Shown piece after piece: positions 36,977 to 44,856 of a stretch of 53,965 nt of DNA. Position 1 is the stretch's first letter; each line of letters opens with the position of its first letter. Under the pieces are notes generated by a model, which ran no database searches, was not told the origin of the DNA, and saw only the letters and a list, made by a program, of their open reading frames with translations. Source of the stretch: Aquisphaera insulae. GTDB taxonomy: Bacteria; Planctomycetota; Planctomycetia; Isosphaerales; Isosphaeraceae. Where the stretch lies: positions 1 to 53,965 of the forward strand of contig NZ_JAALJH010000064.1 in NCBI RefSeq assembly GCF_011064615.1, written 5' to 3'. A program made the position numbers and the translations under genes.

Positions 36977-37345
36977 ATGCGACGGCCGATCCTCGCCGCC
37001 GCCCTGATCCTGTCCCTCTCCCTCTCATCGGGGTGTGGGACAGGCTCGAATTCCCCGCTGCCCGCCACGCCGACCGTCCCCCTGAAGGGCCGGATCACGT
37101 ATCGCGGGAAGCCCCTGACGAAGGGCCACGTCACGCTCACGCCGACCGACGGCGGCCGCGACGCGGAGGGCGATCTCCAGCCCGACGGGTCGTTCACCGT
37201 CACGACCGCGGGGCTGGGGGAAGGGGCCCTCGTCGGCGTCCACCAGGTCGTGATCAGCGGCACCGACCAGCCGCTCAAGACGAAGGGCGACACGCACGTC
37301 CGCGTCACGGCGGACAGGACCGACTACGCGATCGAGATCAAGTAA
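36977..37345 (+). CDS. Small lipoprotein with carboxypeptidase-regulatory-like fold
   Basis: A 122-residue exported lipoprotein. The signal peptide ends in LSSGC, giving a lipidated Cys near residue 20. The mature part (VPLKGRITYRGKPLTKGHVTLTP, PDGSFTVTT, VGVHQVVISG) matches the transthyretin/carboxypeptidase-regulatory-like beta-sandwich seen in many planctomycete lipoproteins encoded next to DUF1559 genes. CCGGAGG at 36962-36968 is a good ribosome binding site and fixes the ATG at 36977. It probably sits on the cell surface with the preceding DUF1559 protein. The function of the pair is unknown. Confidence 0.85.
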   Translation: MRRPILAAALILSLSLSSGCGTGSNSPLPATPTVPLKGRITYRGKPLTKGHVTLTPTDGGRDAEGDLQPDGSFTVTTAGLGEGALVGVHQVVISGTDQPLKTKGDTHVRVTADRTDYAIEIK

Positions 37346-37363
37346 GGACCGGGGTTCCCCCTG

Positions 37364-38458
37364 ATGCCAGCCACGCGAAGCCTCCTCGTTCTGTCTATCC
37401 TCCTGGCCCCGGCGATCGCCGGGGGGGCATGGCGAGACGACCTCGTCGTGCTGACGCCGACGGCCGCGGTCGAGACCGAGCCGGTCCCCTCGGAGGGCGA
37501 TGCGGCCGACGACCCGGCCATCTGGATCCATCCCGTCGATCCGGCCCGCAGCCTGGTCCTGGGCACGGACAAGAAGGGGGGGCTCCACGCCTATTCCCTG
37601 GACGGCCGTTGCCGGCAGGCGATCTCGCCCGACTGCAGGCCGAACAACGTGGACCTCCTGTACGGGTTCGACCTCGGGGGGAAGAAGGTGGACCTCGCGG
37701 TGGCGACGATCGGCAAGGGATCGAAGGCCACGGGCGTGAAGGTCTGGACGATCGACCCGGGCGAGGGGCGCCTCGCCGAGCTTGGGGCGAATGAGACGTT
37801 CCGGACGTTCGGCGGCGGGATACCCTACGGGATCTGCACCTATCGGAGCCCGAAGGACGGGGCGGCCTACGTCCTCGTCACCGATCGGGAGGGCGCATTC
37901 GAGCAGTATCGCCTGGCGGGCTCCTCCTCGGACGGCTCGAAGATCGAGGCGACCCGCGTCCGGGCATTCCGGGTCGGCTCCCAGGCCGAGGGGATCGTCG
38001 CCGATCGCCAGACCGGGCGGCTCTACATCGGCGAGGAGGATGTCGGCATCTGGGAATACGGGGCCGAGCCGGGCGACGGCGAGGCCCGCCGCATCGTGGC
38101 TCGCGTCGGCGAAAACGGCCTGAAGGCGGACGTCGAGGGCCTGGCGATCTACTACGCCCGCGACGGCAAGGGCTACCTGCTGGCCTCCAGCCAGGGGAAC
38201 AGCACGGTCATCGCCTACGAGCGATCGGGCGATCACGCCTACGTGGCGACGATCGACCCCAAGCCCGGCACGACCGAGGACATCGACGAGACCGACGGCC
38301 TGGATGTGACCAACGAGCGGACGAGCTCCCGATTCCCCAACGGCTTCCTCGTCGTCCAGGACGGCAAGTGCAGCGGCCACCAGAACTTCAAGGTCTTCGC
38401 CTGGGATGAGGTCGCCGGCGGTCGGCTGATCGTGGACACGTTGCCACACGCTCGCTGA
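37364..38458 (+). CDS. Beta-propeller phytase (3-phytase)
   Basis: Secreted calcium-dependent phytase that releases phosphate from inositol hexakisphosphate. An N-terminal signal (LLVLSILLAPAIAGGA) is followed by the family's opening block DDPAIWIHPVDPARSLVLGTDKKGGL (about residues 48-73), then PNNVDLLYGF, GEEDVGIWEY near 228, KADVEGLAIYYA near 257, and the terminal VTNERTSSRFPNGFLVVQDG. These provide the acidic Ca2+/phosphate-binding residues of the six-bladed propeller. 364 aa is typical. It follows the lipoprotein by 18 nt and may share its transcript, although the functional link is unclear. Confidence 0.92.
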   Translation: MPATRSLLVLSILLAPAIAGGAWRDDLVVLTPTAAVETEPVPSEGDAADDPAIWIHPVDPARSLVLGTDKKGGLHAYSLDGRCRQAISPDCRPNNVDLLYGFDLGGKKVDLAVATIGKGSKATGVKVWTIDPGEGRLAELGANETFRTFGGGIPYGICTYRSPKDGAAYVLVTDREGAFEQYRLAGSSSDGSKIEATRVRAFRVGSQAEGIVADRQTGRLYIGEEDVGIWEYGAEPGDGEARRIVARVGENGLKADVEGLAIYYARDGKGYLLASSQGNSTVIAYERSGDHAYVATIDPKPGTTEDIDETDGLDVTNERTSSRFPNGFLVVQDGKCSGHQNFKVFAWDEVAGGRLIVDTLPHAR

Positions 38459-38565
38459 GCTGCGCCGGGATAGACTTCCCCGTGGCGGCATCCTTCGCCG
38501 TCTGGGATCATCGTCCGAGGCCGTGGGGTCTCCTCGGCCGCCAGAGATCGGACGAGGCTGAAGCC

Positions 38566-39555
38566 ATGACGCTGCGATGGGGTATCCTCGGCTGTGCCCG
38601 GATTAGCCGACGCGGGCTCATCCCGGGGATCAAGGGCTCGAAGTCGGGCGCGCTGACCGCGATCGCCAGCCGCGAGCTGGAAAAAGCTCGGGCCTGGGGA
38701 GACGAGTTCGGCATCCCTCGCGTCCACGGCGACTACGCGGCCCTCCTCGCCGACCCCGAACTCGACGCCGTCTACATCCCGCTCCCCAACGAGCTTCATG
38801 CCCCGTGGGTGAAGGCCGCCGCCGACGCCGGCAAGCACGTGCTCTGCGAGAAGCCGCTCGCGCTGAATGCCGAAGAAGCTGCCTCGATGGTCGCGCATTG
38901 CCGCGACCGGGGCGTGATCCTCATGGAAGCCTTCATGTGGCGACACCAGCCGAGGACGCTCACGCTCCGCGACCGGATCGCGCAGGGGCTGATCGGCGAC
39001 CTGCGGCTGATTCGCGCGTCATTCTCGTTCCCGATCGAGGGGGACGACTGGAGACTCGACACGGCCCGGGGCGGCGGCTCGCTCTGGGACGTCGGCTGCT
39101 ATGGAGTCAGCACCGCGCGGCTGTTCGCGGCGAGCGAGCCGGACTCGATCCGGGCCCGGGCGCATTTCGGGCCGTCGGGCGTGGACATGAGCCTGGCCGC
39201 GTCGCTGAGCTTCCCGGGCGGCGTGCTCGCCTCGATCGATTGCAGCTTCGAGCAGCCCTTTCGCTGCACCTACGAGATCGTCGGCACGAGGGGCGTGATC
39301 GAGGTCCCGGACGCGTATCTGCCCCCGAGCGGTTCGCCGCCCATGGCCGTGCTGCGGACGATCGGCTCCGGCTCTGATTCCGATGCCAACGGCGATCGGA
39401 CCACGGTCCTCGAGTTCCCGGCCGCCGACCAGTACGCGGCGATGGTGGACGCCTTCGCCGCGTCCGTTGCCGCCGGCAGGCTGCAAGAACCGGCGGAGGA
39501 CGGCCTGGCGCAGATGAAGGCCCTGGATGCGATCCTCGCCGCGGCGAAGGGCTGA
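38566..39555 (+). CDS. Gfo/Idh/MocA family oxidoreductase
   Basis: A 329-residue NAD(P)-dependent sugar or inositol dehydrogenase-like enzyme. The Rossmann start LRWGILGCARISRRGLIPG, the AVYIPLPNELHAPWVKAAADAGKHVLCEKPL block (about residues 68-98) with the EKP catalytic lysine, and the second-domain SLWDVGCYGVSTARLF motif with its conserved Asp and nearby Tyr are all present. The substrate cannot be told. The ATG at 38566 is used because a longer frame adds 28 residues unlike the family. A phytase is upstream, and an inositol-related role would be attractive but is not shown. Confidence 0.88.
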   Translation: MTLRWGILGCARISRRGLIPGIKGSKSGALTAIASRELEKARAWGDEFGIPRVHGDYAALLADPELDAVYIPLPNELHAPWVKAAADAGKHVLCEKPLALNAEEAASMVAHCRDRGVILMEAFMWRHQPRTLTLRDRIAQGLIGDLRLIRASFSFPIEGDDWRLDTARGGGSLWDVGCYGVSTARLFAASEPDSIRARAHFGPSGVDMSLAASLSFPGGVLASIDCSFEQPFRCTYEIVGTRGVIEVPDAYLPPSGSPPMAVLRTIGSGSDSDANGDRTTVLEFPAADQYAAMVDAFAASVAAGRLQEPAEDGLAQMKALDAILAAAKG

Positions 39556-39573
39556 GGCGACTCGACGACGGAT

Positions 39574-39975
39574 TCAGCGGAACATCTGCCCGCGTCCGCG
39601 GGCCTCGAAGGCATTCGGGATGTGATCAATCCGGGGGGGGCGATTGCCCTCGGGCCAGACGATGGCCACGATGTCGAACCGGCTTCTTTGTTCGAGGAGC
39701 CCGTGCTTCTTGAGGAAGTGGAGCGCGGCCAGGGTGATCCGCCGCTCCTTCTCCGGCGTGACGGCCTCCGCGGGGGTGCCGGTCCGGCGCGACTTGACCT
39801 CGACGAAGACGATGATATCGCCATCGAGCGCGACGAGGTCGATCTCGCCGTGGTCGGTCCGATAGCCGCGGACGAGGATCTTCATCCCGCGGCGGCGGAG
39901 GAAGCGGGCGGCCTCCTTCTCGCCGCGGTCGCCGAAGACGCGGTTCCAGAGCGATCGGGCGATCGAGTCTCTCAC
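39574..39975 (-). CDS. yraN: YraN family protein (UPF0102), endonuclease-like
   Basis: A 133-residue protein of the YraN/UPF0102 family. The restriction-endonuclease-like core is visible: GEKEAARFLRRRGMKILVRGYRT, then GEIDLVALDGDIIVFVEVKSRR, giving the acidic D-x(n)-E-x-K triad. Proposed to be a nuclease or DNA-binding protein; function is not settled. Length is typical. It converges with the Gfo/Idh/MocA gene (18-nt gap) and lies 48 nt downstream of a small lipoprotein gene on the same strand. Confidence 0.92.
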   Translation of the reverse strand: MRDSIARSLWNRVFGDRGEKEAARFLRRRGMKILVRGYRTDHGEIDLVALDGDIIVFVEVKSRRTGTPAEAVTPEKERRITLAALHFLKKHGLLEQRSRFDIVAIVWPEGNRPPRIDHIPNAFEARGRGQMFR

Positions 39976-40023
39976 GGTGCGTCTCGGGCTGGTGACACGG
40001 TCGCGGCCGCCGAGTCGCCTCGA

Positions 40024-40296
40024 TCACGGCCCATAGCCCAGGTGGCCCTCGATCTCGCGGGCCTCCTTGCTCCATGCCCCGGCGGAATTGCCGGTCGAGA
40101 AGAACGGCTTGGGATGCTTGGCGTCGGCGTCCACGGCCTGGATGCTCTTCGGGCTGGTGGGGTCCGCCTCCTCGTCCGAAACCGTCTTCGGAGCTTGATC
40201 CGGCTTCCGCAGGATCTGACTCATACGATCGCAGCCGGCGAGCGTCGAGACAGGGATCCCCATCAGCATCAGGCGGAGCAGGGAGCGACGGAACAT
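40024..40296 (-). CDS. Small lipoprotein, 90 aa
   Basis: A 90-residue putative lipoprotein. The signal sequence RRSLLRLMLMGIPVSTLAGC ends in the lipobox LAGC, with Cys near residue 22. The mature part is charged, Pro/Asp/Lys-rich and without recognised domain. AAGGATGG upstream supports the ATG at 40296 rather than an earlier start. Function is unknown. It is on the same strand as, and 48 nt upstream of, the YraN gene. Confidence 0.7.
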   Translation of the reverse strand: MFRRSLLRLMLMGIPVSTLAGCDRMSQILRKPDQAPKTVSDEEADPTSPKSIQAVDADAKHPKPFFSTGNSAGAWSKEAREIEGHLGYGP

Positions 40297-40589
40297 CACG
40301 CACCATCCTTGTACGTTCGTGTCGAACGAACCCCCGCGCACTCCATCGTAGCACGCGGGCTTCTCGATGAAACGAGGCGGCCACCCCGGGCGGGGGCGGG
40401 ATCATCCGGAAGAAATGCGGCGAGACCCTACCACGGGCCGCGACGTCCGTCCATGCCGCTTTGGGAATCGCAACGGCTCGCGCCCAGGACCGAAGGCTCG
40501 ATTCGCCCAGGGTTGCCGGTCGTTTCGCTCCCCGCCTATCCTGGTCGGATGCAGTCGAGTGAACGGCTGGACGATGCGGAGGGAGCGAA

Positions 40590-42221
40590 ATGAAGGGTAT
40601 GCGTCGGCTGGTGGCGTGGGCGATCCTCGGGGCTCTTGCGGTGCCGGGGTCGGCGTCGGCCTGCACGAACATCGTGGTCGGGCGGAAGGCGACGAAGGAC
40701 GGCTCGGTCCTGATCACCTACACGTCGGATATCGCCATCATGCCGAGGCTCCTCCGCGTGCCCGGCGGGTCGCACGCGGCGGGCGAGACGGTCGAGGTGA
40801 AGGGATGGGAATCCGACGATGTCCGCGGCCGGATCCCCCAGGCCGCGATCACCTACACGGTCCTCGGCCTGGTCAACGAGCACCAGGTCTCGATGGGCGA
40901 GACCACGACGGGCGGTCGCCGCGAGCTTCGCGACCGCAAGGGCCTCCTCGACTATGACGCCCTGATGCTCCTGGTCCTCGAGCGCGCGAAGACGGCCCGC
41001 GAGGCGATCGGCCTGGTGGACTCGCTCTGCCGCGAGCACGGCTATGGCAGCTCGGCCGAGACCTTCTCCATCGCCGACAGGAACGAGGCCTGGATCATGG
41101 AGCTGATCAACAAGGGGCCGGACCGGAAGGGGATCGTCTGGGTCGCCGCCCGCGTCCCGGACGACGGCCTGACCGTCCATGCGAACATGAGCCGGATCAC
41201 CACGTTCCCTCTCGATGATCCCGAGAACTGGCTCTTCGCGAAGGACGTGATCTCGTTCGCCGTCGAGAAGGGGTACTACGACCCGAAGTCCGGCAAGCCG
41301 TTCTCCTATCGCGATGCCTACCACCCCGACCACGGGCCGTCGGCCCGTCGCGCCTGCGCCGGGCGGGTCTGGAGCGTCTACCGCCGCGCCGCCCCGTCCC
41401 GGAGCTTCTCCGACGCCTGGTTCCGCGGCGAGGCCGGTGCCGAGGATTACCCGCTCTTCATCAGGCCCGACCGGCCCCTTTCCGTGGGCGACGTGATGGC
41501 CCTGATGCGAGACCATTTCGAGGGGACGCCCTATGACATGACCAAGGGGGCCGACGCCGGACCCTTCGGCAGCCCGCTGCGGCTCCGCCCGCTGGTCTTC
41601 AGGGTGGACGGCAAGGAGTACATGTGGGAGCGGCCGATCTCCGCGCCTCACGCCGGCTTCACGATCATCAACCAGACCCGCGCGGGGCTGCCGGACCTCG
41701 TCGGCGGCCTGACCTGGTTCACGCCCGACGACGCCTCGACGTCGTGCTTCACGCCCTTCTATACGAGCATGGAGAGCCTGCCTGCGGCCTACTCGGCCGG
41801 CGATTACCGGACGTTCTCCTGGCAGTCGGCGTTCTGGGTCATGAACGTGGTTTCGAATGTGACGTATGATCGCTGGTCGCACATCATCCCGGATGTCCGC
41901 GTCGCGCAGTCGGAGCAGGAGGCCACGCTCCTGAAGATCCAGCCGGCCATCGAGGAGGCCGCCGCCAAGCTCGCCGCGACCGACCCGGCGCTCGCCCGCT
42001 CGTTCCTGACCAACTACGGCCGGTCGACCGCGGAGGCCGTCTTCCAGCGCTGGCGATCGCTCGCCGAGTCCCTCTTCGCCAAGCACGTCGACGGCTACAT
42101 CAAGGACGCCGACGGCGAGGCCCAGGAGGCCGGCTATTCGGAGTCCTGGCTCCGTCACGTGGTCGAGTCGCACCCCGGGAGATTCTCGCCGCCGGGGAAG
42201 ATCGGGCTGACGGACTACTGA
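40590..42221 (+). CDS. C69 family dipeptidase-like protein
   Basis: A 543-residue exported N-terminal-nucleophile hydrolase of peptidase family C69. The signal peptide ends at SASA (residue 24), so processing exposes Cys25 (in ACTNIVVG) as the catalytic nucleophile. Family blocks follow: DGSVLITYTSDI, GLVNEHQVSMGETT near residue 98, the GYGSSAETFSIADRNEAWIMELI region, and WTFTPDD-like WFTPDDASTSCFTPFY near 375. 543 aa is usual. It probably cleaves dipeptides outside the cytoplasm. The gene has its own 248-nt upstream gap and converges with the sulfatase gene. No partner is evident. Confidence 0.93.
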   Translation: MKGMRRLVAWAILGALAVPGSASACTNIVVGRKATKDGSVLITYTSDIAIMPRLLRVPGGSHAAGETVEVKGWESDDVRGRIPQAAITYTVLGLVNEHQVSMGETTTGGRRELRDRKGLLDYDALMLLVLERAKTAREAIGLVDSLCREHGYGSSAETFSIADRNEAWIMELINKGPDRKGIVWVAARVPDDGLTVHANMSRITTFPLDDPENWLFAKDVISFAVEKGYYDPKSGKPFSYRDAYHPDHGPSARRACAGRVWSVYRRAAPSRSFSDAWFRGEAGAEDYPLFIRPDRPLSVGDVMALMRDHFEGTPYDMTKGADAGPFGSPLRLRPLVFRVDGKEYMWERPISAPHAGFTIINQTRAGLPDLVGGLTWFTPDDASTSCFTPFYTSMESLPAAYSAGDYRTFSWQSAFWVMNVVSNVTYDRWSHIIPDVRVAQSEQEATLLKIQPAIEEAAAKLAATDPALARSFLTNYGRSTAEAVFQRWRSLAESLFAKHVDGYIKDADGEAQEAGYSESWLRHVVESHPGRFSPPGKIGLTDY

Positions 42222-42258
42222 TCGAGACTCCGCGGGCGGGGCCCGGGGCTCGCAAACG

Positions 42259-44652
42259 TCATTTCAACTCGAAGGCCACCTTCTCGATCGTTCCGGTGAA
42301 CGGGTACTCGCCCTTGGATCGATAGCCGGCATTCACCGGCGAGATCGAGTCGCGGCCGACCTCGAAGGGTTCGACCCCGTGGCGAAACATCGCCTTGCCG
42401 GTCGTGCCCTCCGCGACGAGGGTGCCGTTGACGAACAGCTTGACGGCGGCCCCGTTGCTGATCGTGGTCCCCTTCGGAGTCCCCCTGGACGCGTAGTCCA
42501 GCTTCACGCTGACCTTGCCAGCCGGCAGGGTATCGTGGGCCACCACGTCGTAGGACTCGAAGTCGGCGAAGTTGTAGTGGTAGGCGAGCTTGCCCCCCTT
42601 GACGTAGAAGGTCCACCCGCCGGAGACCCCGCCGGCGCACGCGATGACCCCCTCGCAGCCCTGCTCGGGGATCGTGAGCTCGGCGGTGATCGTGTGCGAG
42701 TTGGGGTAGATCAGGGGACCAATCGGCTCGGGCAGCCGGACCTGGTTTCCGTAGTAGACCCAGCTCGACCTGGGCTCGCCGGCGACCCGGTTCCGGGAGT
42801 CGAGCCGCTCGGCCATCCTCGAGTCGAGCGGGAAGACGTTGTACCTCGACGCCTCTTCCTGGAAGAGGGCCTTGAGCTCCGTCAGCTTCTCCGGGCGGTT
42901 CGCGGCGAGGTCCTCGGCCTCGGAGAAGTCCGACTCGATGTGGTAGAGCTCCCAGGGGGCCTGGAGGAAATCAGCCGAGCGGCCGGCGATGTTCCAGGGG
43001 ACGCCGAATCGGCTGCACGCGATCCAGCCGTCGTGGTAGATCGCCCGATTCACCATCATCTCGAAGTACTGCGTCTTCCTCCTCCCCGCGGCGCCGGCAT
43101 CTTCGAAGGAGTAGCGCATGCTGATGCCCTCGATCGGCTTCTGCGCGATGCCGTTGACCGTCGTCGGTTCCGGGATGCCGCAGCAGTCGAGGATCGTCGG
43201 GACGACGTCGATCACGTGGTGGAACTGCGTCCGCCGCTCGCCCTTCGACGCGATCCCCTTCGGCCAGCGGACGATCATCGGGTTGCGGGTGCCGCCGAAG
43301 TGGGACGCCACCTGCTTGGTCCACTGGAACGGCGCGGCCATCGCCCATGCCCAGCCGACCGGGACGTGCGGCTCGCTCTCCGGCCCGCCGATCAGGTCGA
43401 TCCGCTTGACGATGCTGGCCAGGCCGGGATTGAACCCGACCAGGCTGGCCACCTCATTGAAGGTCCCCTCGAGGCCGCCCTCGGCGCTGGGGCCGTTGTC
43501 GCCGACGATGCACATCACCAGCGTGTTGTCGAGGTCTCCGGACTGGCTGAGGCTCTCGATCAGCCGGCCGATCTGGTGGTCGGTGTAGGCCATGTAGGCG
43601 GCGTAATTCTCCATGAGCGCGAGGTAGACCCGCCTCGCGTCGGCCGGTTGATCCTCCCAGGCGGGGATCTCCCGCGGCCGTCGGGTGAGCTTCGCATCGG
43701 CCGGGATGATGCCGATCTGCTTCTGCCGTTCGAAGGTCAACTCGCGCTGCCTGTCCCAGCCATGGTCGAACTTGCCGGCGAACCTCGCCCGCCAGTCCGC
43801 CGGGGCGTGGTGCGGGGCGTGCACTCCGGCGGCGCTGTAGTACACGAACCAGGGCCTGTCGGGGCTGGCGGCCCGGGTGTTGTGCGTCCAGGCGATGGCC
43901 TCGTCGGTCATGTCCGCGGAGAAGTGGTATCCCTGCTCCGGGCTCCTCGGGGCGTTGACGGCGGTCGTGTTCCGGTAGAGGACCGGGTAGTACTGGCTCG
44001 TCTCCCCCTGGTTGAATCCGTAGAAGTAGTCGAACCCCTGGCCGGTGGGCCAGCGATCGAAGGGCCCTGCCGGGCTGATTTCCGGCTCCGGGGTGTTGTG
44101 GGCCTTGCCGAACATGGCCGTGGCATAGCCATTGCCCCGGAGCGTCTCCGCGACCACCGCGGTGCTCCGGGGGATGATCCCGGTGTAGCCGGGATATCCG
44201 GTGCCCATCTCGATGATGACGCCCGTCCCGCAACTGTGATGATTGCGCCCCGTGAGCAACGCGGCCCTCGTCGGCGAGCAGAGGGCGGTCGTGTGGAAAC
44301 GGGTGTAGGTCAGGCCGGTCCGGGCCAGCCCGTCCAGGTGCGGCGTGGGGACCGGCCCGCCGAACGTCCCGCACATGCCGAAGCCCACGTCATCCAGCAA
44401 GATCACCAGCACGTTCGGGGCCCCCTTCGGCGCCCGCGTGGGCTGTGGGTAGCTCGGCGTCGAGTCCTTCACCGTTTCGCCGATCCGGCCGCCGAACGCG
44501 GGATCAGGCCCGGGAATCCGGCTCCCGCCGGTGGCCTTCGGCGGGTCGTCCTCTCGAATGGCGTCGGCGACGGATCCCGTCGCGGGCATGCCGATGAGAG
44601 ACACGACGACGATCGGGAGCGATGCCAAGGCCGGGATGGTTCGGGCTCTCAT
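42259..44652 (-). CDS. Arylsulfatase with C-terminal extension
   Basis: A 797-residue secreted sulfatase. After an N-terminal signal, the metal site Asp87/Asp88 (VILLDDVGFG) and the formylglycine motif C125-S-P-T-R (CSPTRAALLTGRNHH) are canonical; the cysteine needs oxidation by an FGE or anSME enzyme. Further blocks are GKAHNTPE, HAPHHAP, VGDNGPSAEGG near 400, and GTRNPMIVRWP. Residues about 640-797 form a beta-rich domain with FEVGRDSISPVN, typical of PF00884 sulfatases of the large arylsulfatase group. Planctomycetes encode many sulfatases. It is divergent from the FG-GAP gene (204-bp gap), and the substrate is not known. Confidence 0.95.
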   Translation of the reverse strand: MRARTIPALASLPIVVVSLIGMPATGSVADAIREDDPPKATGGSRIPGPDPAFGGRIGETVKDSTPSYPQPTRAPKGAPNVLVILLDDVGFGMCGTFGGPVPTPHLDGLARTGLTYTRFHTTALCSPTRAALLTGRNHHSCGTGVIIEMGTGYPGYTGIIPRSTAVVAETLRGNGYATAMFGKAHNTPEPEISPAGPFDRWPTGQGFDYFYGFNQGETSQYYPVLYRNTTAVNAPRSPEQGYHFSADMTDEAIAWTHNTRAASPDRPWFVYYSAAGVHAPHHAPADWRARFAGKFDHGWDRQRELTFERQKQIGIIPADAKLTRRPREIPAWEDQPADARRVYLALMENYAAYMAYTDHQIGRLIESLSQSGDLDNTLVMCIVGDNGPSAEGGLEGTFNEVASLVGFNPGLASIVKRIDLIGGPESEPHVPVGWAWAMAAPFQWTKQVASHFGGTRNPMIVRWPKGIASKGERRTQFHHVIDVVPTILDCCGIPEPTTVNGIAQKPIEGISMRYSFEDAGAAGRRKTQYFEMMVNRAIYHDGWIACSRFGVPWNIAGRSADFLQAPWELYHIESDFSEAEDLAANRPEKLTELKALFQEEASRYNVFPLDSRMAERLDSRNRVAGEPRSSWVYYGNQVRLPEPIGPLIYPNSHTITAELTIPEQGCEGVIACAGGVSGGWTFYVKGGKLAYHYNFADFESYDVVAHDTLPAGKVSVKLDYASRGTPKGTTISNGAAVKLFVNGTLVAEGTTGKAMFRHGVEPFEVGRDSISPVNAGYRSKGEYPFTGTIEKVAFELK

Positions 44653-44856
44653 TTCGCGAGATTCCTGTCAGAGAGGCCTGAAGCGAGGGGGGACGTGATC
44701 TCGATGAGGCGCTGTTCCGCGTGCCGCGCCCGCACATCTCAAGTTTCGCCAGGTCGAGTCGCCGGGCGTCGGAGGATGTCAGGATGGTACAATCTCGATC
44801 GCCGACAGCCCGCCCGGGCCATCCAGCACGGTACATCCAGATCCAACGAGCTCTCC

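Noticed and set aside
40342..40589. Possible coding sequence in the gap before the C69 peptidase
   Set aside because: Frames crossing it are antisense or low complexity. No start with a ribosome binding site.
44788..44793. TACAAT as a -10 box for the FG-GAP gene
   Set aside because: There is no -35 match at 16-18 nt upstream, so the promoter was not annotated.
42379..44856. Very long plus-strand open frame continuous with the FG-GAP gene
   Set aside because: Everything before 44857 is antisense to the sulfatase gene or crosses the divergent promoter region, and is Arg/Gly/Asp-rich without domains. Only the part from 44857 is credible.
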